Assembly (NCBI GenBank): GCA_030672315.1
Contig: DAOVGQ010000084.1
Location: forward strand, 1-5,402
Source: Candidatus Aenigmatarchaeota archaeon
Lineage (GTDB): Archaea; Aenigmatarchaeota; Aenigmatarchaeia; QMZP01
Direction: 5' to 3'
Length of the DNA: 5,402 bases
Made by a program: the position numbers and the translations under genes. This document shows positions 1 to 5,359 of this stretch, piece by piece. Below the pieces are notes generated by a model. The model saw only the letters and a program-made list of their open reading frames with translations. It did not search any database and was not told the DNA's origin. The first letter of the stretch is position 1. Every line of letters starts with the position of its first letter.

Positions 1-434
1 GTAAAGGTAAGACCCATGCTGGACTCCCATTCCTGGTCGCCTGCGCCCATGAGGGTGGCAATGGCGTCTGTCCCCTTGAGGTCAGTCATCTTCTCTGCGC
101 CAGCTGCCATGATTACATCATACCTGCCGCTCTGTATGGTAATGCATGCATTCTTGAACGCCAGGGCCCCGGAGGCGCAGGCTGCCTCGAACCTGGTGGC
201 AGGGATCGGGGTCAGCCCTGCATGGTCAGCTGCCAGGGCACCTAGGTGCTCCTGGCCAATAAACCTGCCTGCAGACATGTTGCCCACGTAGAGGGCCTGG
301 ATGTCCTTGCCGTCCAGTTTGGAGTCTGCAAGTGCGAGGGCTCCTGCCTCTGTGGAGAGGTCCCTCAGGGAGCGCTCCCACTGCTCCCCGAACCTGGTGT
401 ATCCCACGCCAACGATGGCGACCCTTCTAGTCAT
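1..434 (-). CDS. Acetyl-CoA acetyltransferase (thiolase), N-terminal part, cut by window edge
   Basis: The 144 visible codons begin with TRRVAIVGVGYTRFGEQ, the usual opening of archaeal SCP2-type thiolases. The motif FEAACASGALAF follows at residues 82-93, with C86 as the expected acyl-accepting nucleophile. The enzyme condenses two acetyl-CoA into acetoacetyl-CoA in the cytoplasm, which feeds the HMG-CoA synthase encoded upstream. In archaea thiolase and HMG-CoA synthase are known to form a complex bridged by a DUF35 protein, which may lie beyond the left edge. The start at 434 was read directly on the reverse strand: the ATG sits inside the end of the preceding small gene (shared GATGACTAG, 8-bp overlap), so translation is probably coupled. 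No good Shine-Dalgarno is visible. The C-terminal half with the other catalytic residues is outside the window. Thiolase family membership is firm; acetyl-CoA as substrate is inferred from the neighbours. Confidence 0.93.
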   Translation of the reverse strand, partial: MTRRVAIVGVGYTRFGEQWERSLRDLSTEAGALALADSKLDGKDIQALYVGNMSAGRFIGQEHLGALAADHAGLTPIPATRFEAACASGALAFKNACITIQSGRYDVIMAAGAEKMTDLKGTDAIATLMGAGDQEWESSMGLTF

Positions 435-705
435 CAAAACCACTTTTTAATGTATATTCTGCCATGAGCTTGTTTCTGTGTATCTCAGCAGGGTCTCGTA
501 GAGGCCAGCTGAACTTATCCGGAGCTTTATCTCCCCTGTAGATTGTGGCTTCCACCCTTCCATCTGAAGGGGTTATACTGTAATATCCTGTACAGGATAC
601 CTGTTGGCCGGTTCTCTCTGCATAATTTATGTTTTTTTCCATGTCATCTCTCCATTCTGGCCAAACCTTATCGAATTTATCAAGGAAGTCTTTACGTGCA
701 CCCAT
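427..705 (-). CDS. Small protein of unknown function inside the mevalonate operon
   Basis: I do not recognise this 92-residue protein. It is soluble-looking, highly charged, has no membrane segment or signal peptide, and has a single cysteine (C38). The first 30 residues look helical and aromatic-acidic (FLDKFDKVWPEWRDD), the middle (residues 36-57) looks like beta strands, and a W67-P68 motif precedes a charged helix-like tail. It lacks the zinc-ribbon cysteines of DUF35 proteins, so it is not an obvious substitute for that thiolase/HMG-CoA synthase partner. It starts 4 bp after the HMG-CoA synthase stop and overlaps the thiolase start by 8 bp, which supports real translation within the operon. 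No clear Shine-Dalgarno precedes the ATG. By hand count its GC is about 43%, against 57-62% in two 60-base samples of the upstream gene, which hints at a separate origin. A role modulating the flanking enzymes is only a guess. Confidence 0.72.
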   Translation of the reverse strand: MGARKDFLDKFDKVWPEWRDDMEKNINYAERTGQQVSCTGYYSITPSDGRVEATIYRGDKAPDKFSWPLRDPAEIHRNKLMAEYTLKSGFDD

Positions 706-709
706 AAAA

Positions 710-1747
710 TCACATCTTGAGCTTGCCCCGAAGCTTCACATACATGCCGTAGTCTATGTTGGTCTTTCTGGAGATGTAGTGCTCTGTGCTGGGGGCTTTG
801 TCTCTCCTCTCCTTTGTCTTGTCAGTGGCTGTGAAGGAGAAGGCATCCGAGCCTGCTCCTGAACCATAGGATACCATGAATATCCTCTGGCCGGGCTCTG
901 CAACATCCAGTATGTTGGCCAGGCCCAGAGGGGAGGAGCCTGAGTAGCAGTTGCCAATCCTTGTGACCACAAGGCCCTGCTTGAGCTGCTCCGGGGTGAA
1001 GCCCAAGAGCTTGGCTGCTGTGGTGGGGAACTTACCATTGGGCATGTGGAAGACAACATAGTCATAGTCACTGGGCTTGGTTCCGGTCTTTTCCAAGAGC
1101 ATCCTGGCAGCAGAGGTCACGTGCTTGAAGTAGGCAGGCTTGCCTGTAAACCTTGCCCCGTGCTTGGGGTAGTCCTCCATGTTCCTCCTCCAGAAGTCAG
1201 AGGTGTCTGTGGTGAATGAGCAGGTGTCATCCAGGACAGCGAGGGGGTCCCCGCCTATTATAAAGGCCGCACCGCCGGCTGCTGCTGTGTATTCAAGGGC
1301 GTCTCCGGGCCTGCCCTGGGAGGTGTCAGCGCCTATTGCCATGCCGTGCTCAATCAGGCCTGCCTTGACCAGGCCGTAGCAGCACTGGATGGCTGCTGTC
1401 CCTGCCTTGCAGGCAAACTCAAAATCTGCCACCATGAGGCTGTTCCCCAGGCCGAGGGCCTCGGCCACAACCGTCCCGGACGGCTTCACAGCATAGGGGT
1501 GGCTCTCGCTGCCCACATAAATGGCGCCTATTGATGTGGGATCTATGCCTGCGCGGAGGAGGGCGTTCTTGCCTGCCTTGGTGCTTATAGTTATGGTGTC
1601 CTCGTCCATGTCAGGGACGCTCTTCTCGTGAATCATGAGGCCCCTCTTGTAGTTCTCGGCGTTCTCTCCCCATACCCTTGCAATCTCCTCGACAGATATC
1701 CTGTACCTGGGGACATAGGCCCCGTGGCCCACTATTCCGATTTTCAT
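710..1747 (-). CDS. mvaS: Hydroxymethylglutaryl-CoA synthase, archaeal type
   Basis: A complete 345-residue protein of the length normal for archaeal HMG-CoA synthase. It condenses acetoacetyl-CoA with acetyl-CoA to HMG-CoA, the precursor of mevalonate and the isoprenoid membrane lipids, in the cytoplasm. The thiolase fold is shown by the N-terminal [15 protein letters not shown]. The expected triad is present: E81 in [12 protein letters not shown], nucleophile C113 in [11 protein letters not shown], and H234 in [27 protein letters not shown] (265-280) and [10 protein letters not shown] (294-303) are typical of the active-site loops. The ATG at 1747 is chosen because an AAGGTGA Shine-Dalgarno lies 6 bases upstream and the family N-terminus starts here. 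It is the first gene of the leftward operon with the 92-residue gene and thiolase, so product of the last gene feeds the first. No residue expected to be catalytic is missing. Confidence 0.97.
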   Translation of the reverse strand: MKIGIVGHGAYVPRYRISVEEIARVWGENAENYKRGLMIHEKSVPDMDEDTITISTKAGKNALLRAGIDPTSIGAIYVGSESHPYAVKPSGTVVAEALGLGNSLMVADFEFACKAGTAAIQCCYGLVKAGLIEHGMAIGADTSQGRPGDALEYTAAAGGAAFIIGGDPLAVLDDTCSFTTDTSDFWRRNMEDYPKHGARFTGKPAYFKHVTSAARMLLEKTGTKPSDYDYVVFHMPNGKFPTTAAKLLGFTPEQLKQGLVVTRIGNCYSGSSPLGLANILDVAEPGQRIFMVSYGSGAGSDAFSFTATDKTKERRDKAPSTEHYISRKTNIDYGMYVKLRGKLKM

Positions 1748-1753
1748 TCTTTT

Positions 1754-1760
1754 TCACCTT
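1754..1760 (-). promoter_or_regulatory. Shine-Dalgarno site of HMG-CoA synthase
   Basis: The reverse strand reads AAGGTGA, complementary to the conserved 3' end of archaeal 16S rRNA, with 6 bases before the ATG at 1747. It fixes the start of the HMG-CoA synthase gene. Confidence 0.8.
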
Positions 1761-1783
1761 AGGTTTGCAATACTGACAGAATA

Positions 1784-1793
1784 GTATATATAG
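1784..1793 (-). promoter_or_regulatory. Probable TATA box for the HMG-CoA synthase operon
   Basis: The reverse strand reads CTATATATAC. A start about 25 bases downstream would fall near 1763, giving a leader of roughly 16 bases that still contains the Shine-Dalgarno. The bases just upstream (CGTTGCC) are not a convincing purine-rich BRE, so this rests on the TATA match and geometry alone. Confidence 0.6.
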
Positions 1794-1798
1794 GGCAA

Positions 1799-1814
1799 CG
1801 AAAGGTTTTTAAAT
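1799..1814 (+). promoter_or_regulatory. Candidate distal BRE/TATA promoter for the carbamoyltransferase gene
   Basis: CGAAAGG followed by TTTTTAAAT resembles an archaeal purine-rich BRE plus TATA box facing right. Transcription would start near 1833-1838 and give a leader of about 120 bases containing both 23-bp repeats. It lies only a few bases from the TATA box of the opposite operon, so the two promoters could interfere with or be controlled together with each other. There is no independent evidence of activity. Confidence 0.45.
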
Positions 1815-1817
1815 GCC

Positions 1818-1825
1818 CGGACCCC
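1818..1825 (-). repeat. Inverted copy of the GGGGTCCG core
   Basis: CGGACCCC is the exact reverse complement of the GGGGTCCG core found in both 23-bp direct repeats (1872-1879 and 1909-1916). Eight bases are short enough for coincidence, but all three copies sit within 100 bp of a divergent promoter region, as operator half-sites would. Confidence 0.4.
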
Positions 1826-1859
1826 TGTTCGACAATATAAGAACATAACAACCCGAATC

Positions 1860-1919
1860 AAGAGTGTCTGCGGGGTCCGAGGAAGGCCGATGTCGAAAGA
1901 GTGTCTGCGGGGTCCGAGG
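1860..1919 (+). repeat. Two perfect 23-bp direct repeats in the divergent promoter region
   Basis: AAGAGTGTCTGCGGGGTCCG followed by AGG occurs at 1860-1882 and again, without mismatch, at 1897-1919. The copies are separated by 14 bp of unrelated sequence, giving a period of 37 bp. Two copies with a short gap are not a CRISPR array. They lie between the two candidate rightward TATA boxes and end just before the proximal one. Binding sites for a transcription factor, or a local duplication, would both fit. A further open frame starting at 1890 crosses the second copy but is not thought to be the real gene start. Confidence 0.9.
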
Positions 1920-1926
1920 GGTAATC

Positions 1927-1940
1927 TTATATTTATAAAG
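1927..1940 (+). promoter_or_regulatory. Candidate proximal TATA box of the carbamoyltransferase gene
   Basis: TTATATTTATAAAG lies 16-29 bases ahead of the ATG at 1956. Transcription about 25 bases downstream of the box would begin at or very close to that ATG, so the transcript may be leaderless. The overlapping AAAGGTG (1937-1943) resembles a Shine-Dalgarno but is 12 bases from the ATG, which is further than the 4-6 bases seen at the other genes here. Confidence 0.5.
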
Positions 1941-1955
1941 GTGTCAATTCTGGTT

Positions 1956-3695
1956 ATGAGCAAAACCATACTCGCCATTCATGACGGGCACACTGCCACA
2001 GCTGCCCTGATTAGGGACGGGAGGACACTGGCCTGCCTCAGTGAGGAGAGACTCAACAGGGTAAAGGAGTGGGGCGGCGTCCCGGGATTGGCCATAAAGG
2101 AGGTCATGAGGGTTGCCGGTGTACAGCCAGAGGAGATTGACAGCGTGGTCGTTCCCTCCCTGATAAACCCCATAACAACCATGGAGGCCGGAAGGAGGAG
2201 CCTTCCCAGGAGGGTGTTCGGCCAGTCCTCAAGGCTCGTTCCCAAGGGCATTCTGCGCTCTGACAAGTGGGTGGGGCCTGCCGTTGGGGTTCTCAAGAGA
2301 TTCAGGCATATCGAGGATATAAGGAAGGTCCTCAAGGAGCTTGGGATAAGGACAGAGATTGTCTTCTGCGAGCACCACCTGGCCCACGCTGCCACTGCAT
2401 ACTATCCTAAATGGTTCAGAAAGAGGAAGGCCCTGGTTATAACAGCAGACGGCTCGGGTGATGCTGTCTCTGCAAGCATCAATATAGGCGACGGGTTTGA
2501 GATAGAGAGGATTTTGAACATATCGAACTACAATTCCCTGGGCGAGCTTTATTCCAGGGTGACAGAGTTCCTGGGCATGAAGCCCCTCTCCCACGAGTAC
2601 AAGGTTATGGGCCTGGCCCCCTATTCCAAGGAGGAGCACATCCAGAGGGCCTATAATGAGTTCAGGAAGATGGTGAGGATAAGCCCCAAGAACCCCCTGG
2701 TCTTTGAGAATGTGAGTGGGGTCTGGAAGTGGCAGTACCTGCAGAAGCTCCAGAGGGTGTTTGAGAAGGAGAGGTTTGACAACATAGCGGGGGGGCTTCA
2801 GAAGTTCTTTGAGGAGATAATGGTGAAATGGATTGGAAACATCATGGAGCACTATGATATACATGACATCTGCCTGGCAGGCGGCCTGTTCATGAATGTC
2901 AAGGCCAACCAGAGGATTCTTGAGATGCCTGGAGTGGAGAACTTCTTTGTGATGCCTTCATGCGGGGACGAGAGCCTGGCCATCGGGGCAGGGCTGTGGC
3001 AGTACGTCCAGCTCTGCAGGGGGGACGGCATCAGGCCGAGGATAGACCCCCTGGGGCCGCTCTATTATGGCCCTGAATACACAGAAGGTGAAATAGAAAA
3101 GGCCATCAGGGAAAGCGAACTCAAAAGGAAGTGTAGGGTGGAGAAGGTCGGGGATATTGACGGTTATGTTGGCGAGAGGGTCGCCCGTGGGGATGTTGTG
3201 GCGAGGTTCTCGGGGAGGTGTGAGTGGGGCGCCAGAGCCTTAGGAAACAGGAGCATACTGGCTGATGCAAGGAACAGGGATGTTGTGATGAAAATCAATG
3301 AGGCTGTGAAGAACAGGGACTTCTGGATGCCCTTTGCCCCGAGCATTATGAAGGAGAGGGAGGGGGATTATATAATCAATCCAAAGGGGTTCCTAGCGCC
3401 ATACATGATTGTCTCGTTCAACACAACAGAGAATGGCAGAGAGATTCTCAGGGCAGCGATCCACCAGTACGACTTCACTGCAAGGCCGCAGGTTGTGGAG
3501 AAATCCTGGAGCCCGGGCTACCACAGGGTCCTGAAGAGTTTTGAGAACGAGACGGGGGAGGGCGGCTTCCTCAACACATCCTTCAACCTCCACAGCTATC
3601 CCATTGTATGCTCACCCCAGGATGCCATAAGGACCCTAAAGGTCACAGGCCTGGAGAACCTGGCTATTGGGGACTGGTTCATAAGCAAGAAGTAG
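1956..3695 (+). CDS. Carbamoyltransferase, NodU/CmcH (TobZ) family
   Basis: This 579-residue protein has the usual length and two-domain layout of the family, which uses carbamoyl phosphate and ATP to carbamoylate a hydroxyl group via a carbamoyl-adenylate. The N-terminal Kae1-like domain has IHDGHTATAALIRDG (8-22), the EHHLAHA metal site (H140 and H144), TADGSGDA (163-170), YKVMGLAPY (215-223), LAGGLFMNVKAN (307-318) and CGDES with D338. The C-terminal carbamoyl-transfer domain has GRCEWGARALGNRSILAD (420-437), WMPFAPSI (457-464) and GFLNTSFNLHSYPIVCSP (537-554). I chose the ATG at 1956, not the one at 1890. Family members start just before this point, a TATA box sits between the two, and the extra 22 residues would be encoded partly by the 23-bp repeat. 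The stop is 8 bp from the stop of the convergent deacetylase gene. Nearby ATP-grasp and deacetylase genes suggest a sugar or glycolipid acceptor, but the acceptor is unknown. Confidence 0.94.
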   Translation: MSKTILAIHDGHTATAALIRDGRTLACLSEERLNRVKEWGGVPGLAIKEVMRVAGVQPEEIDSVVVPSLINPITTMEAGRRSLPRRVFGQSSRLVPKGILRSDKWVGPAVGVLKRFRHIEDIRKVLKELGIRTEIVFCEHHLAHAATAYYPKWFRKRKALVITADGSGDAVSASINIGDGFEIERILNISNYNSLGELYSRVTEFLGMKPLSHEYKVMGLAPYSKEEHIQRAYNEFRKMVRISPKNPLVFENVSGVWKWQYLQKLQRVFEKERFDNIAGGLQKFFEEIMVKWIGNIMEHYDIHDICLAGGLFMNVKANQRILEMPGVENFFVMPSCGDESLAIGAGLWQYVQLCRGDGIRPRIDPLGPLYYGPEYTEGEIEKAIRESELKRKCRVEKVGDIDGYVGERVARGDVVARFSGRCEWGARALGNRSILADARNRDVVMKINEAVKNRDFWMPFAPSIMKEREGDYIINPKGFLAPYMIVSFNTTENGREILRAAIHQYDFTARPQVVEKSWSPGYHRVLKSFENETGEGGFLNTSFNLHSYPIVCSPQDAIRTLKVTGLENLAIGDWFISKK

Positions 3696-3706
3696 CATGC
3701 TTGCTA
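3693..3706. other. Palindromic junction of two convergent stop codons
   Basis: TAGCATGCTTGCTA begins with the TAG stop of the carbamoyltransferase gene and ends with the reverse complement of the TAG stop of the deacetylase gene. The ends TAGCA and TGCTA can pair, with a 4-base loop. The stem is short and no T-run follows on either strand, so this is not a convincing terminator; it may be coincidence. Confidence 0.35.
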
Positions 3707-4312
3707 GATGCTGTCGGATTTGAGGATTCTCACGACCTCAAAGGCCTCGGCATGGCTCACTGAAGTGGCAAGCCCCCTGAACTGGCTGAGGCCCCGGATG
3801 GCGTTAATCTTCATGTAATCCTTGCTGTTCTGGGTGGTGAAGTTGTTGAGGAGCTCTATCTTCTTTTCGATGTAGCTGCTGATGTCCACATAGTAGTTGG
3901 GGCTGAAGTTCAGGTAGAGGCTCGGGGACTCATAGGCGAATATCTCAGGGACGAGCCTGGCTGCAACAAGGGTCGCATAGGCTGTGTTGCGGTGGTCCTG
4001 GTGGGTGTCCTTGACAGAGTGGGTGTAGACCCTCCTTGGATTCACATCCTTGATGATGGCCTCGAGTTTCTCTATCAATTCGTGGCTCTGGGGTACTGCT
4101 GTGTCAGGGTAATCAAAGATGTGGAGTTTTGCCCCGATTCTTCTGGCAGATTCCCTGGACTCCCTGGTTCTTACCTCTGGGTCACCTCCCTTCTCGCCCC
4201 TGCTTAGGATTACAAAGGTTGCATTGTCTCCCCTCTTGATGTGCCGCATGATTGTTCCGGCACAGCCGAACTCTATGTCGTCGGGGTGTGCGCCTATTGC
4301 AAGTATATTCAT
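3704..4312 (-). CDS. PIG-L/LmbE-family zinc-dependent N-deacetylase
   Basis: A complete 202-residue protein, close to the size of soluble single-domain members such as BcZBP. It opens with MNILAIGAHPDDIEFGCAGT. By family precedent H9 and D12 with H107 bind zinc, D11 is the catalytic base, and H104 helps stabilise the intermediate; the second motif reads THQDHRNT (103-110). Such enzymes remove the acetyl group from N-acetylglucosamine-type sugars or related small molecules. There is no signal peptide or membrane helix, so it should act in the cytoplasm. The start at 4312 is supported by AGGTGA 4 bases upstream and by the family N-terminus. It lies downstream of the ATP-grasp gene on the same strand, separated by 107 bp that consist mostly of a tandem duplication. 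Co-transcription is likely but not proven. The substrate is unknown; the neighbouring carbamoyltransferase suggests an amino sugar. Confidence 0.94.
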   Translation of the reverse strand: MNILAIGAHPDDIEFGCAGTIMRHIKRGDNATFVILSRGEKGGDPEVRTRESRESARRIGAKLHIFDYPDTAVPQSHELIEKLEAIIKDVNPRRVYTHSVKDTHQDHRNTAYATLVAARLVPEIFAYESPSLYLNFSPNYYVDISSYIEKKIELLNNFTTQNSKDYMKINAIRGLSQFRGLATSVSHAEAFEVVRILKSDSI

Positions 4313-4316
4313 ACTA

Positions 4317-4322
4317 TCACCT
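4317..4322 (-). promoter_or_regulatory. Shine-Dalgarno site of the deacetylase gene
   Basis: The reverse strand reads AGGTGA, 4 bases from the ATG at 4312. Its last three bases are also a TGA that ends the reading frame running through the adjacent 46-bp repeat. The ATP-grasp gene start has the same layout, with an upstream stop overlapping AGGTGA 4 bases from the ATG. Confidence 0.8.
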
Positions 4323-4412
4323 GTCTTGTTTCAGTTTGTCAATGACGGCATGTAGTCTGTCACCATCCGTCTTGTTTCAGTTTGTCAATGACGGCATGTA
4401 GTCTGTCACCAT
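4321..4412. repeat. 46-bp tandem duplication between the ATP-grasp and deacetylase genes
   Basis: Positions 4321-4366 and 4367-4412 are two adjacent copies of a 46-bp unit that differ only at the second base (T versus C); 44 bases in a row are identical. They make up 92 of the 107 bp between the two genes. With no spacer between copies this is not CRISPR. The near-perfect identity indicates a recent duplication or strong conservation. The unit contains GTCAATGAC, a small interrupted palindrome (GTCA-A-TGAC). Confidence 0.97.
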
Positions 4413-4419
4413 GTGCTTT

Positions 4420-5349
4420 TTATTTTTTCGCTATCCTGTTCTCGAAGACTCCTTCCTTCCAGTTGATCTGGGGGATGCCCTTACCTGAGAGCATCCTGTA
4501 GAGGAGCTCTGCTGTGTTGGCACCAGCCTCTGCGGTTATGGGCAGGCCACCGGAGAACCTGGGGTTTATCTCCACCAGCTTCATTTTGCCTGAGGTGTCT
4601 GCCTTGAACTGGATGTTTGCCGGGCCTATAAGTCTTAGAATGCTGCATAGCTTTTTAACGTTTTCCTCTATCTCGGGGTACCTTTGGGTCTCCCCCCTGG
4701 TGGAGATACCGGCCCTGACCTCGAGTCTCTTTCTGGGGACTGTCACAACAGGGTTGCCCTCAAGGTCGCAGAGCACATCCACTGTGTATTCCTGGCCCGG
4801 GAGGTGCTCGCAGAAAACATTGTCCCTGTTTATCAGCTCCCTGGGGATTTCCATATAGTTCTGGAAAAGACGGGTGCCCCTGCTGCCCCGGCCCTGCCTA
4901 GGCTTCATGAACACAGACCCGGGGCCGAACACCGCAAGCTCCTGGCGGCTGTCAGTAACAACGTATCCGGGGCAGAAGGGCTCGTCCCTGACCCTCTCAT
5001 AGAGGAGGGCCTTGTCATTGCAGATCTTGATTGTTGTATAGGGAGATACTACAATCCTTGCATTGAAGTGTTCGGGTCTGTAGGAGAAGACCAGGAGCTC
5101 CTCGTCAACAGTGGGGATGACCATGTCTATGCTCTCCCTCCTTATTATTTCGTTTATGCCACGCTTGAAGGCGTCCTGGCTCCTGGCGTGCGGGACAGTA
5201 TAGAACCTCACCCCTGAATTGCCTGTCCTGACCAGCTCCTCCCTCTTTTTGGGGTTGGAGTCGCAGGCAGCTGCAACAGAGCCCCCTGGAAGGAGGTTCA
5301 CCACATTTGTTCCTGCAGGCCCGCCAAGGCCGGTAACAAGTATCCGCAT
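4420..5349 (-). CDS. ATP-grasp ligase, carbamoyl-phosphate-synthase-large-subunit-like
   Basis: A 309-residue ATP-grasp protein that would join a carboxylate, activated as acyl phosphate, to an amine or similar nucleophile. A Rossmann-like pre-ATP-grasp domain opens with MRILVTGLGGPAGTNVV. The ATP-binding part contains FMKPRQGRGSRGTRLF (147-162, K149 for phosphate contact), CEHLPGQEYTVDVL (180-193), and IQFKAD with KLVEINPRFSGG (E260 and N262 as likely magnesium ligands). It resembles the single-module CarB-like ligases found in polysaccharide and secondary-metabolite clusters. The ATG at 5349 is preferred to the GTG at 5388. It has AGGTGA 4 bases upstream, starts exactly at the Rossmann strand, and leaves room for an upstream gene ending at 5358. 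Past its TAA stop the same frame stays open through the first 46-bp repeat. The substrate is unknown. Confidence 0.92.
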   Translation of the reverse strand: MRILVTGLGGPAGTNVVNLLPGGSVAAACDSNPKKREELVRTGNSGVRFYTVPHARSQDAFKRGINEIIRRESIDMVIPTVDEELLVFSYRPEHFNARIVVSPYTTIKICNDKALLYERVRDEPFCPGYVVTDSRQELAVFGPGSVFMKPRQGRGSRGTRLFQNYMEIPRELINRDNVFCEHLPGQEYTVDVLCDLEGNPVVTVPRKRLEVRAGISTRGETQRYPEIEENVKKLCSILRLIGPANIQFKADTSGKMKLVEINPRFSGGLPITAEAGANTAELLYRMLSGKGIPQINWKEGVFENRIAKK

Positions 5350-5353
5350 GCCA

Positions 5354-5359
5354 TCACCT
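5354..5359 (-). promoter_or_regulatory. Shine-Dalgarno site of the ATP-grasp gene
   Basis: The reverse strand reads AGGTGA, 4 bases from the ATG at 5349. Two of its bases are shared with the TAG stop of the presumed upstream gene. It decides the start in favour of 5349 over an in-frame GTG 39 bases upstream. Confidence 0.75.

Larger units (their letters stand above)
4317..4419 (-). pseudogene. Possible relic of a gene 3' end, duplicated
   Basis: On the reverse strand both 46-bp copies encode GDRLHAVIDKLKQD, which looks like an ordinary C-terminal helix. The copy next to the deacetylase gene continues with R and ends in a TGA inside the Shine-Dalgarno, the layout expected of a translationally coupled upstream gene. 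The distal copy is in frame with the ATP-grasp gene: after its TAA stop come K-A-H, then the 14 residues, then G-W and TGA. One reading is that the ATP-grasp gene, or a lost gene between, once ended here and was shortened and duplicated. The alternative is non-coding sequence that reads well by chance. Each copy also holds, in another frame, an 11-codon ATG frame (MVTDYMPSLTN) without a good Shine-Dalgarno. Confidence 0.4.

Noticed and set aside
1860..1919. CRISPR or box C/D small RNA
   Set aside because: Two 23-mers with a 14-bp gap are too few and too close for CRISPR, and no C box (RTGATGA) and D box (CTGA) pair is present.
2229..2864. Long 211-codon open frame opposite the carbamoyltransferase gene
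   Set aside because: It lies wholly inside the well-supported carbamoyltransferase gene on the opposite strand and has no recognisable motif, so it is a shadow of that gene's codon use.
4321..4412. CRISPR array
   Set aside because: There are only two copies, directly adjacent, with no spacer and no cas genes nearby.
4331..4412. Regulatory leader peptides (MVTDYMPSLTN in each repeat)
   Set aside because: The frames are very short, lack a convincing Shine-Dalgarno, and have no attenuator-like hairpin. The frame reading as a gene tail is more natural, though this cannot be excluded.
4414..4430. Poly-T terminator on the plus strand
   Set aside because: The T-rich stretch is the complement of the lysine codons and stop of the ATP-grasp gene, and no plus-strand gene ends near it.
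4684..5217. 177-codon open frame opposite the ATP-grasp gene
   Set aside because: The ATP-grasp frame on the other strand has all the family motifs; this frame has none and no ribosome-binding site.
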